NCBI GenBank assembly: GCA_964483245.1
Contig: CAZABP010000010.1
Span: 36,530-100,529, forward strand
DNA from: CAZABP01 sp964483245
Lineage (GTDB): Bacteria > Planctomycetota > UBA1135 > UBA2386
Length of the DNA stretch: 64,000 bases
Direction: 5' to 3'
In this document: one piece after another, positions 7,711-15,880 of the stretch
How the letters are laid out: every line of letters starts with the position of its first letter
Numbering within the stretch: the stretch's first letter is position 1
Position numbers and translations under genes: made by a program
Notes under the pieces: model-generated
Told to the model about the DNA's origin: nothing
Database searches by the model: none
What the model saw: the letters and a program-made list of their open reading frames with translations, nothing else

Positions 7711-8887
7711 CGAACGAGTCCCTCCCATGCGCGAGGCGGATCATCCGCGTCACCATGCGGCCGGCGCGCGCCGGCTCGCCGACCGGATGCGGCACGCCGC
7801 TGGTGTGGCGCAGCCCACGCTGCAGCACGAACCGGTTCCCGTTCTGCGGGCCGAGCTGCACCCACTCCGGACCGAGCTTCACCATCTGCCCGCTGCTGAA
7901 GGCCTCGGCGCGACCGAACGTGACCTCGGTCTCCTTGGCTCCGAGCTCGCGCAGCACAACCGATTCCGGCTCGGCCCGGCCGACGACGAGCTGCACGCGG
8001 ATCCAACGTGGAAACACGTCGTCGGTGCGGTTGGTCAGGCTCTGCGCGCCGAGGTCGAGCGAGAAGATGCGATGCGGCTCCTTGGCATCCGACAGCCAAC
8101 CGGCGCGCGCGGAGTCCCAGACGTGTTCCGGACCATCCACGCCCGGGCGGCCGTCGAACCCGGCGGTCGTGTGCTGCGACGCCAGCGCGATGTCGAACTG
8201 CAGCAGATCGGTCGCGATGACCTCGGTGAACGTCGGGATCAGCGCCGGCGGGAAGTCCGGCCCGCCGATCTCGGCGACGTCCATCAGGTCGACGTCGAAC
8301 CCACGCCGCACCGGGATCCGTTCGCCCGGCAGGAACAGCCCTCGCCGCAGCTCGAGCCGGTCACCGATCCCGTCTTCGGCCGGCCATGGCAGCAGCAGCA
8401 TCTGCCCGCGCTGGGCGCGCGGTGCCGCGGCGACGAGCTGGTCCAGCGTCGTCTCGACGTCCTCCTGCACGCGCGTGCGTGCGGTCCGTTCCGCCTCGGC
8501 GCGCAGCGCGCGGCGGAGCAGCTTCTCCTCCTGCGCGACGCTCAGGTGCACGGTGGCGCGGATCACCTGCACCTGCGCGGCGGTGGGATCCGTGCGGAAG
8601 CCCAGCGGTGCCCATTGCACGATCAGCCGCGCGTCGGGCGGGCCTTCGGCCAGCAGCTGGATCGGGCCGGCCATGCTGGTGAACTGTTCGAGCACGACCT
8701 GCTCGACGGCATGCGTGCGGTCGGAGAGATCCTGGCTCGCCTCCCCCTCGTCGAACACGGCGACGCCACCGGCGAGCAACTGCAGCAGCATGACCAGGAA
8801 GCCGGCCAGCAGCCCCATGACGACCAGCATCTCCACCAGCGTGAAGCCACCGTCGTTCCGGGTCGCTGCGGCCGTGCGGGGAGTCAT
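7703..8887 (-). CDS. type II secretion pseudopilin, GspJ-like, enlarged
   Basis: 394 residues. The open frame runs on upstream, but the ATG at 8887 overlaps the stop of the K-type gene as ATGA and gives a normal leader, MTPRTAAATRNDGG, cut before FTLVEMLVVMGLLAGFLVML. The hydrophobic helix is followed by about 355 residues, roughly twice a usual GspJ. It contains LRRGLFLPGERIPVRRGF and the beta-rich RNTDD-like tail typical of J-type proteins ending in an outer-face domain. Minor pseudopilin J pairs with I and K at the tip of the pseudopilus. The subtype is inferred from order and size; the prepilin identity is clear. Confidence 0.8.
   Translation of the reverse strand: MTPRTAAATRNDGGFTLVEMLVVMGLLAGFLVMLLQLLAGGVAVFDEGEASQDLSDRTHAVEQVVLEQFTSMAGPIQLLAEGPPDARLIVQWAPLGFRTDPTAAQVQVIRATVHLSVAQEEKLLRRALRAEAERTARTRVQEDVETTLDQLVAAAPRAQRGQMLLLPWPAEDGIGDRLELRRGLFLPGERIPVRRGFDVDLMDVAEIGGPDFPPALIPTFTEVIATDLLQFDIALASQHTTAGFDGRPGVDGPEHVWDSARAGWLSDAKEPHRIFSLDLGAQSLTNRTDDVFPRWIRVQLVVGRAEPESVVLRELGAKETEVTFGRAEAFSSGQMVKLGPEWVQLGPQNGNRFVLQRGLRHTSGVPHPVGEPARAGRMVTRMIRLAHGRDSFGG
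7720..7726 (-). promoter_or_regulatory. ribosome binding site deciding the GspI-like start
   Basis: GGGAGGG on the minus strand lies nine bases before the GTG at 7710. No comparable site precedes the in-frame ATG at 7728. Confidence 0.5.
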
Positions 8888-11800
8888 CGCGCCGTCACCT
8901 GCTCCGACAGCAGCCGGCCTTCCCCTTCGTAGTCGAGGACCAGCGCGCGCAGCGTCGGCGCGCGCTTCCAGGTGTGGACGCGCAACCCGACCGGGTCGTA
9001 GGCACCCGGCAGGTACACGGTCCGGAACCGGGCCTCGAGCCGGCTGCCCTGCCGCAGGATCCGGTTCGGCGTCGGCTGTTGGCCGTCGTCCCCGGTGCGC
9101 CCGCGCTCGAACAACCAGAGATCGTCGCGCTTGGTCGGATCCGCATTCCACGGTGCCTGCCCATCGGTGCGCACGAGACACTCGAGCCGCACGCGCAGGT
9201 CCCCCTGGTCGTCCTCCCAATACAGGCCGTCGAAGAACACCGGCCCTGGATCGAGCGTGACCTGCCAATGCGCGAGCTCCGGATCTTCGGCGCGCGCGTG
9301 TTGGCGATCCCAGTAGCGGAACGGGAATCCGATCACGGCCGCTCCGGCCGGCAGGCTCTCCGGCGTCGTGCCGAAGCGCCCGCGGAACAGCCCCGCCGGC
9401 TCCGGTGTCGTCGCGTCCGGGTCGTACCAGCGCGGCATCTCGAGCAGCTCGACGCGCGCGCTCCAGGTGTAGTGCAGCAACTCGTTGCGGGCGCGCAGCA
9501 GCGCACCGTGGCGCGGCAGGGAGCCGATGTTCTGCACGATCACCTCCCAGGCGCGCTCGCCGAGCGGCTCCGCCAGGATCGCGGCCGGGATCTGTTCGAG
9601 GAACTGCACCGGCTCGCCGGGGGCGTGCGCGCGCGGGAGCGTGCCGAGCAAGCCGCGCCCTTCGGTCGCGACCTGGAACGACCCGCCGCTGTGCGATTTC
9701 ACGGCCAGGATCTCCCCGCCGATCATGACCAGCCCACCCCAGTCGGGGTACTCCGTCGTCAGCCGGCGCGGCTCGAACACGACGGCCACCGGCGAGGGCC
9801 GCAGGTTCTCGACGACGACGAACGACTCGCCATCGACCGTCAACGGCTCGTCGAGCATCAGCATCTCGGCCGTGCGCTGCACGGCAGCGACCTCGTCGAT
9901 GAGGCCGCGCATCGGCCGCGGTTCGCTGCTCGGACCACCGCCGAAGTCGCCGGTCGGCGGCCAGGCTGCCGGCAGCTCGCCGCTGGGGAACTTGACCAGG
10001 CGATCGATCTGGCGCACGTCGAGCGCGTCGTTGCGTTCGTCCGGGCCCTGGTAGATCTGCCGCACCGGATCCTGGAACGCGACGAGCTGGAACGGATACG
10101 GGCCGAGCAGCTCCGGCAGCGCACTGGTCTGCTGCCCCTGCTGCACTCTCTGCAGGTCGCCGGTGAACATCCGCGCCACCCAGTTCACGGTGTGCCACTC
10201 GATCGGCGGGCGGTTCTCGCCGGTCGCCGACGAACCGGCGATCAGCGCGACGCGGTCGTTACGGCTGGTGCGCGCGCTGCGCGCGCCGTAGTTCCCCCAG
10301 TCCTGTTCGAACCGGTGGCACTGCAGGACCAGCGTGTTGGCGTTGTGCGGATGCGAGCTGGTGCGCGTGAACGGATCCCCGCGGAAGCCGACCGCCATAC
10401 GCGCGGTGTGGATCACCGAGAGCTGCACCTCGAGATCCGGTGTGAACCCGATGTAGTCGGTGCCGTACTGCGGCGGGATCGGATACGGGTTCGCGGCCCA
10501 TGCATTCGGGTCAGGCACCGAGATGCCGCCCGGTCCCGCAGTCCCATCGATCCGCATGTCCTGCTGCGTCAGCTCGCGTCGCAGCCAGTTCCAGGCCGAC
10601 AGGTCGGCGCGCAGGATGTTGCCGTTCTGCAGCCAGTCGTAGCGCACCCACTCCGTCTCTTCGGGCCGCGCGCCTTCGAGCTGCACCCACTCGGTGATCC
10701 CGACGATCGACGGGTCCTTGATGTTGCCGCGGATCGGCAGCGAGATCGGGACGACGTACAGCATGTACGTCGCGTACTCGTTGGCCGACTTCATGTTGCC
10801 GCCGGTCCCGATCTGGATTCCGGCCCACTTGCTGACGAACTGACGCGGACGGCCGGTGTAGAAGCCGCGCGGGTCGTTCTTCCCCTGGATCGGCGGCAAC
10901 TGCACGTTGCGCGTGATGTTGGTCAGCTTGTGTCCCTGGCGGGCGCCGTACTGGATCAGTTCGACGCCACCGACTTCAGCGGAGACAGCGTTGGTGGTCG
11001 CGGGTGGCGCGATGTTCAGGTACTTCTGCACCAGCAGCGCGTAGCCGCCGCCCGCCGGGAACGCAGCCTGGATCTGCTCGCTGGCCGGCTGCGGATCCGG
11101 CCCGCTGCCAGTCTGGTCCGGCAACGGATCGGCGAGCTCGACCTCGCCGGTCCAGGTCTCGTCCATGCCGTGGCCTACGGTCTGGGACTGGTTGCCCCAC
11201 TTCACCTCGATCACGCGCGGGTTCTGCTTCACGACGCCACGTGCGACCGCGAACGCACCGATCGGTTCGGCGAGCCGCGCCGAGCCGACCTGCACCAGCT
11301 CCTGCCGGTAGACCGGCAGCGAGAACCCGTACAGCTCCACCATCGCGCCGGCCTCGATCGCCGGGGCGAAGTCGATGTCGACGCCGCCGGTCAGCTTGTC
11401 GATGTCGACCGTCGGGCGGCCGTTCTGATCCAGCGGGATCTCCGGGCGGTACTCGCGCAGGTCCATCCGCGCGACGCGGCCGCCGAACGAGTCGTCGAAC
11501 GCGCAGTAGAACGTCGTCGCGTCCTTGCTGGTGTACTCGAACAGCTCGAGCCCGATCCGCAGCACGCCCTGGTCCGGGAACGTGTCGGTGCTCTCGACGC
11601 GGATCGGCAGGTACTTCGCCGTGTCCTCGCGCCACGAGCGACCGCCAGAGGGGCGGCGGTACTCCGGGATCTGCTGCGCCAGCCAGGTCATCAGGTTCGG
11701 CTGACCACGCGCCATCCCGTCGATCGTGAGGCAGAGCTGGTCGGCGCGGTTGCCGTGCGCCGACGCGTTCACGTGCGCCCACATCCCCTCCTCCCACGCG

Positions 11801-14076
11801 ATCTCGTTGAGCGGGACCTTCCAGATCCCGGCGGTGCGTTCGACCTGCGTCTTGGTGCGGGTCGGCTCCGGATCGAGACCGGCTTCGTCGAGGACCTCGA
11901 GCAGCAGCTCGTTGCCACGGAACTGCACCGAGATCCGGTTGCGGTCCATGTCGCCGGCGTTCAGGTCGTACGGCACCTGGTCGCGCGTGTCGCGCGGCTG
12001 GAACCAGAACTGCGTGCCATGCGGAACGACGAAGCCACCAGGCCCGGTGAACGGGAACGAGACGACGCGCTTGCCATCGCCGCTGCTCGCCGGCTCCGGC
12101 TCCGCGCCGCCGGACGGTCCGCGCGGCTGCGTCGCGTCGCCGCCTTTCGGGCCGCTGTTCGTCATCCGGTACGGCCCCTCCTCGTCGACGTTGCGGCCGT
12201 TCGGATCGAGCGTCGAGAACATGCTGTCCCAGACCCAGCCGCGCCCGTCGTTCGGGGTCGACGCGGATGCGAGCTGGAACCCGGCGCCGTTGCCGTCCTT
12301 GCTCGGGAAGCGCGGCCCGCCGAGCCCCGCTTCAGGGATCAGCATCCCGATCAGGTACGCGAAGTACCGCGGCGCCGGCTCCGTCCCGCGCTCGAACGGC
12401 ACCGCCCCGGCGATGTTGATCGGACCGGTGTGGTACCACGGCGTCTGCCGCTCGATCCGCGCCGCGTCCTCGAACGCGAGCTGCGTCGCCAGGATCTGAT
12501 CCAGGCGGATGCCCGGCATCGCAACCGCGATCCCGCTGCGCTCGATGCGCACCGCGCCGCGCGAGCCGGGACGGTTCGCCGCGGCGGCGGCGCGGTAGCC
12601 GACGACCGCGCCGGACGTGAACGTGATCGGCGGCAGCGCGAAGTCGAGCACGTTGCCGTCCGTCCCCTGCATGAAGCTGATGAAGACCCAGGCGAGGCGA
12701 AACTTGTCCTCGGATTTCTCGACCGCATCGAACTGCGGTTTGAACAACCGCTGCGCCAGGTCCTCGAAGCTCTCGAACGGCCGCGGCTCCGGATCGAACC
12801 CGTCCGGCACGACCCCGCCATCCCCGCGCAACGCGAGGATCAGCTCCGCCTGCTGCTCCGCCTCCCGGCGCGAGATCGCCGCTCTCGTCTTCTGGGCGCC
12901 ACCGTCGACACCGGCACCCGGACGCAGTCCTTGGATCGCCGCGATCAGGACCTCACGGGACACCGTGTTCAGGTTGATCGGGTGCTGCAGCAGCGGCTCC
13001 ACCAGCGTGTCGATCGCGGGGTACGTGCGCGTGACCGGGCGCAGCAGCTCGATCCGGTACGCGGTCGGCAGGTTGAACCCGGCGCGCCGCGGCGCGTCGT
13101 GCGTCGACCAGACCATCCCGTACTCCATGCTGCCGTCGGCGAGGTTGCGCAGCCGCACGATCGTGCCGGCCGCCAGCGAGACCGCCGACCGGACCAGCAA
13201 CCGGTAATCCCCGGCCTCGACGTCGGAGAACAGCCGCTCGGAGCGCCCGAACTCCCCCGCCGACTCGCGCACCGACGCCACCGTGCAGCAGGCCTGCAGC
13301 CGGTCCAGCTCCGCGGCGTCGAAGCCGCCGAACCCGGCGCGTGCGATCCGCGCCACTTCGCCGACGCTGCCCCACGGGGTCCAGCGATCGCGACGCCCTG
13401 GCTGCTGCGGATCCGCGCGATGCGCATGATCGACCGCCCAGGTCGCGGCGAGCACGCAGCGGTAGTCGAGCACCTGCTGGCCACGGGCGAGCCCGTGTCC
13501 GATCGCGGTCTGGAAGCCTTCCTCCGCGACCAGCAGCCCGCGCTCCAGATCGCGCAACACGTTGCCGTCCCGCTGCCCGTAGCGGATCAGCTCACGGTCG
13601 ACCACGACGTAGCCGCGGTCGGGGAAGCCGGAGGCATCCTCGAGTTGCAGCTCGGTCGCCTCCGCCTCGTGTTCCGACGCCAACGTCGCGCCGAGGCCGA
13701 GCAGGTTCGCGTAGACGGCCGGCGACGCCGACGTCAGGTTGATGCGCCGCTGCAGGTCTTCGAGCTCGGCCGACAGCAGCATCCGGTCACCGACCGCAGC
13801 CAGCGCTCCGGCCCCGACCTGGTCGGGGAACTCGCGCCGATCGTCGACGAGCGGGGTCTCGTCCAGGCTCGGATGGCTGCGGCGCGCATGCGCGAGGGCG
13901 AGGTCGCGCGCCGACTGGCAGGCCAGGTCGACCTGCTTCTGGTCGGCGACCGCAATCGCCGCCGCCTCGCCGTTCCCCATGCCGAGCAGGAACGGCGCCG
14001 CCAGCGTGGTCAGGATCGCGAGCACGACCAGCACCGCGATCAGCGCAAACCCACGCTCGGATCGGATCTTCGTCAT
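8884..14076 (-). CDS. giant GspK-like minor pseudopilin (1730 residues)
   Basis: The leader MTKIRSERG precedes FALIAVLVVLAILTTLAAPF. Position 5 is not Glu, which is the hallmark of K-type pseudopilins, and the short leader supports the ATG at 14076, which overlaps the previous stop as ATGA. About residues 40-480 match the GspK plan, including a helix-hairpin-helix-like HPINLNTVSREVLIAAIQGL near residue 365. The rest has no GspK counterpart; usual GspK proteins have about 300-350 residues. Around residues 680-800 there is a laminin-G-like segment (EEGMWAHVNASAHGNRADQ, CLTIDGMARGQ). The remaining 900 residues are beta-rich with repeated gly/pro loops. The role is probably the tip of the pseudopilus with a large exposed adhesive or substrate-binding head; the head function is inference. 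Confidence 0.8.
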   Translation of the reverse strand: MTKIRSERGFALIAVLVVLAILTTLAAPFLLGMGNGEAAAIAVADQKQVDLACQSARDLALAHARRSHPSLDETPLVDDRREFPDQVGAGALAAVGDRMLLSAELEDLQRRINLTSASPAVYANLLGLGATLASEHEAEATELQLEDASGFPDRGYVVVDRELIRYGQRDGNVLRDLERGLLVAEEGFQTAIGHGLARGQQVLDYRCVLAATWAVDHAHRADPQQPGRRDRWTPWGSVGEVARIARAGFGGFDAAELDRLQACCTVASVRESAGEFGRSERLFSDVEAGDYRLLVRSAVSLAAGTIVRLRNLADGSMEYGMVWSTHDAPRRAGFNLPTAYRIELLRPVTRTYPAIDTLVEPLLQHPINLNTVSREVLIAAIQGLRPGAGVDGGAQKTRAAISRREAEQQAELILALRGDGGVVPDGFDPEPRPFESFEDLAQRLFKPQFDAVEKSEDKFRLAWVFISFMQGTDGNVLDFALPPITFTSGAVVGYRAAAAANRPGSRGAVRIERSGIAVAMPGIRLDQILATQLAFEDAARIERQTPWYHTGPINIAGAVPFERGTEPAPRYFAYLIGMLIPEAGLGGPRFPSKDGNGAGFQLASASTPNDGRGWVWDSMFSTLDPNGRNVDEEGPYRMTNSGPKGGDATQPRGPSGGAEPEPASSGDGKRVVSFPFTGPGGFVVPHGTQFWFQPRDTRDQVPYDLNAGDMDRNRISVQFRGNELLLEVLDEAGLDPEPTRTKTQVERTAGIWKVPLNEIAWEEGMWAHVNASAHGNRADQLCLTIDGMARGQPNLMTWLAQQIPEYRRPSGGRSWREDTAKYLPIRVESTDTFPDQGVLRIGLELFEYTSKDATTFYCAFDDSFGGRVARMDLREYRPEIPLDQNGRPTVDIDKLTGGVDIDFAPAIEAGAMVELYGFSLPVYRQELVQVGSARLAEPIGAFAVARGVVKQNPRVIEVKWGNQSQTVGHGMDETWTGEVELADPLPDQTGSGPDPQPASEQIQAAFPAGGGYALLVQKYLNIAPPATTNAVSAEVGGVELIQYGARQGHKLTNITRNVQLPPIQGKNDPRGFYTGRPRQFVSKWAGIQIGTGGNMKSANEYATYMLYVVPISLPIRGNIKDPSIVGITEWVQLEGARPEETEWVRYDWLQNGNILRADLSAWNWLRRELTQQDMRIDGTAGPGGISVPDPNAWAANPYPIPPQYGTDYIGFTPDLEVQLSVIHTARMAVGFRGDPFTRTSSHPHNANTLVLQCHRFEQDWGNYGARSARTSRNDRVALIAGSSATGENRPPIEWHTVNWVARMFTGDLQRVQQGQQTSALPELLGPYPFQLVAFQDPVRQIYQGPDERNDALDVRQIDRLVKFPSGELPAAWPPTGDFGGGPSSEPRPMRGLIDEVAAVQRTAEMLMLDEPLTVDGESFVVVENLRPSPVAVVFEPRRLTTEYPDWGGLVMIGGEILAVKSHSGGSFQVATEGRGLLGTLPRAHAPGEPVQFLEQIPAAILAEPLGERAWEVIVQNIGSLPRHGALLRARNELLHYTWSARVELLEMPRWYDPDATTPEPAGLFRGRFGTTPESLPAGAAVIGFPFRYWDRQHARAEDPELAHWQVTLDPGPVFFDGLYWEDDQGDLRVRLECLVRTDGQAPWNADPTKRDDLWLFERGRTGDDGQQPTPNRILRQGSRLEARFRTVYLPGAYDPVGLRVHTWKRAPTLRALVLDYEGEGRLLSEQVTAR

Positions 14077-15086
14077 GACTGCTCCCAGTGGATCAAGCCT
14101 TGGTCCCGCAACCGGCCGCGCAGCGACTCGTCGCCGTAGCGGAGCTCGATCACGGCGGCCGATTCGGGCGCACCGACCCGGTCGAACCGCAACCGCTCCA
14201 ACGTCCCGAGCGGGTCGTGCACGCGCACCTCGACCTCGCCCGGGATCAGCAGCTCGTCGCCGAGCTCGTAGCGCAGCAACAGGATCTCGTCGATGCGGCC
14301 GCCGACCGGCGCGTCACCCGGCGAGATCTCGAGAAGATCACCCGCGGTCTGGAACGGATGCCCGTTCGCAGGCGCCGCCGCCTGCTCCCGCTCGTCGATC
14401 TGCAGCGTGAACCGCGACCCGTCGTGCGCGACGCGCAGCCCGAACCAGCGACCGGTCGGCAGCGGCCGCGGCCCCTGCAGCGAGACGACATTGCCGGGCC
14501 GCGGGCCGGGCGCTTCGAGCGTCAGCTTCGCGTACGGCCGCAGCTCCGCGTCCCAACCGACCGACAGCATCCGGCCGAGCCGCACCAGCGTCGCCGCACT
14601 GCGCTCGTCCGGGTCGAGCTTGACGTCGAGCTGCAGCAGGAACCCGTCGTACAGATCGAGCCAGCTGCCGGTCTTCAGCGTGAACATCGTCGACCGCCCG
14701 CGCGGATCCGGCTCCCAGGCTCCGCCGAACCGGCCCGCGACGACCGCGTTGCCGGTCAGCTGCGGGCGATGCCGCTCGTTCAAGAACCGCTCGTCCGGCT
14801 CGAGGTGCCAGATCGCGGCCGGCGCCAGCACCCGCGCGCGCACGCGCGTCGGTGCACCCTCCCCGTCCCGCTGCACCAGCACCTCGGTCGTGGCCCCGCG
14901 CTGCCGCGCCGTCGTGGCCGCCAACGTGATCTGGTCGCGCAGGATCGCCCGCGCCGAATCCAGCACCGTGACGCCGCGCTGCACGAACCCCACCCCGATG
15001 CCGATCAGGACGCCGATCACGGTCATGACCGCGAGCAGCTCCAGCAGCGTGAATCCGCCGCGAGCAGACCGCGGCGTCGCGTTCAT
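14073..15086 (-). CDS. GspH-like pseudopilin with lectin-like domain
   Basis: 337 residues starting at an ATG that overlaps the stop of the G-type gene. The leader MNATPRSARGG precedes FTLLELLAVMTVIGVLIGIG, with Glu at position 5. GspH proteins usually have about 150-190 residues. The additional part, about residues 125-240 (TLKTGSWLDLYDGFLLQLDV, GRWFGLRVAHDGSRFTLQID), has the strand pattern of laminin-G/concanavalin folds. It is the second gene of the pseudopilin block and is read into the giant K-type gene with an ATGA overlap. A fibre subunit or sub-tip role is likely; ligand binding is inferred from the fold only. Confidence 0.78.
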   Translation of the reverse strand: MNATPRSARGGFTLLELLAVMTVIGVLIGIGVGFVQRGVTVLDSARAILRDQITLAATTARQRGATTEVLVQRDGEGAPTRVRARVLAPAAIWHLEPDERFLNERHRPQLTGNAVVAGRFGGAWEPDPRGRSTMFTLKTGSWLDLYDGFLLQLDVKLDPDERSAATLVRLGRMLSVGWDAELRPYAKLTLEAPGPRPGNVVSLQGPRPLPTGRWFGLRVAHDGSRFTLQIDEREQAAAPANGHPFQTAGDLLEISPGDAPVGGRIDEILLLRYELGDELLIPGEVEVRVHDPLGTLERLRFDRVGAPESAAVIELRYGDESLRGRLRDQGLIHWEQS

Positions 15087-15880
15087 CCGCCCGGCTCGGG
15101 GTAGACGATGTCGTCGCCAGTCCCGAACGTCTGGTCCGGCCCGGCCGAAATGAGCTGGTACTTCGTCGGATTGAGGTATCTCCCCCCCTCACTCCGCAGC
15201 GCCTTCACATCGACGATCTCGCCGTTCGTCAGCTGCACCTGCTGCACGCGCTCGTAGCCCCCGTGGTTCGCCGCGAAATAGACCAGCGGCTGCCCCCACG
15301 CATCCACGACCTCGTATTTCTGCGTCGTGTCCAGCACCGGGATCGTCCCGCTGTTCTTGTCGTCGTCGGTGTTGGAGAGCCACGACCGGTTCTCTTCCAG
15401 CGTGCTCCTCCCACCGCTCTTCTGGTGCAGGTACAGCACCAGCGACTCGATCCCCGCGTTCACCCCATCCGCCTTGGCCGAGACCTTGACGTCCCCCAGC
15501 TCCGTCAGCTTGAAGTCATCCGGCGGATAGAACCCGTACTTGCGCTCGAACGCGTCGATCGACGTGCGCAGGAACGTGATCCGCGCCGACGTCTCGGTGA
15601 TCTGCCCCTGCTGCGTCGCCCCGAGCACGTTCGGCAGCAGGAAGTACGCCAGCATCCCGAGGATGGCGATGACGATGAGCATCTCGATCAGCGTGAACCC
15701 ACGCTGCGCCGCCGCGCCACGGTTGAGGGACGTGAGAGCCGAACCCGAACCCGAACCCGAACCCGATCCCGATCCCGATCCCGATCCCGTTCTCGCCCGA
15801 ACCCGATCCCGGTCCCGGTCCCGGTCCCGGTCCCGATCCCGCTTCGGCCCGAACCCCAACCCCATCCCAATCCCGTTCAC
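15083..15880 (-). CDS. gspG: major pseudopilin GspG-like with very long repetitive leader
   Basis: 265 residues from the GTG at 15880, which overlaps the TPR gene stop as GTGA. The mature part starts at FTLIEMLIVIAILGMLAYFL and has the GspG layout: an N-terminal helix, an alpha-beta core with FERKYGFYPPD, and a C-terminal region with DAWGQPLVYFAAN and ISAGPDQTFGTGDD, the calcium-binding-loop region of major pseudopilins. The leader before the cut is about 61 residues, against 6-25 normally, and contains RD repeated six times and GS repeated eight times. No ATG, GTG or TTG occurs in frame between residue 8 and the cleavage site, so most of this leader must be translated. It is the main shaft subunit of the pseudopilus. 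Confidence 0.88.
   Translation of the reverse strand: MNGIGMGLGFGPKRDRDRDRDRDRDRVRARTGSGSGSGSGSGSGSGSALTSLNRGAAAQRGFTLIEMLIVIAILGMLAYFLLPNVLGATQQGQITETSARITFLRTSIDAFERKYGFYPPDDFKLTELGDVKVSAKADGVNAGIESLVLYLHQKSGGRSTLEENRSWLSNTDDDKNSGTIPVLDTTQKYEVVDAWGQPLVYFAANHGGYERVQQVQLTNGEIVDVKALRSEGGRYLNPTKYQLISAGPDQTFGTGDDIVYPEPGG
15739..15840 (-). repeat. hexanucleotide repeat tract inside the gspG-like leader
   Basis: About 17 tandem six-base units of the type CCCGAA, CCCGAT and CCCGGT (plus-strand reading), with a degenerate break near 15789-15798. In the gspG-like frame they encode (GS)8, a short VRART spacer and (RD)6. Because the unit is six bases, gains or losses keep the frame and change only leader length. 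Confidence 0.9.

Noticed and set aside
8974..14139. A 1721-codon open frame on the plus strand opposite the giant GspK-like gene, and similar very long antisense frames at 5351-8932, 19352-23221, 30907-34521, 38610-42647 and 49401-53468
   Set aside because: All mirror genes with clear protein motifs on the other strand; their translations are Arg/Ala/Pro/Asp-rich without domains or signals. They arise because stop codons are rare in 70% GC sequence.
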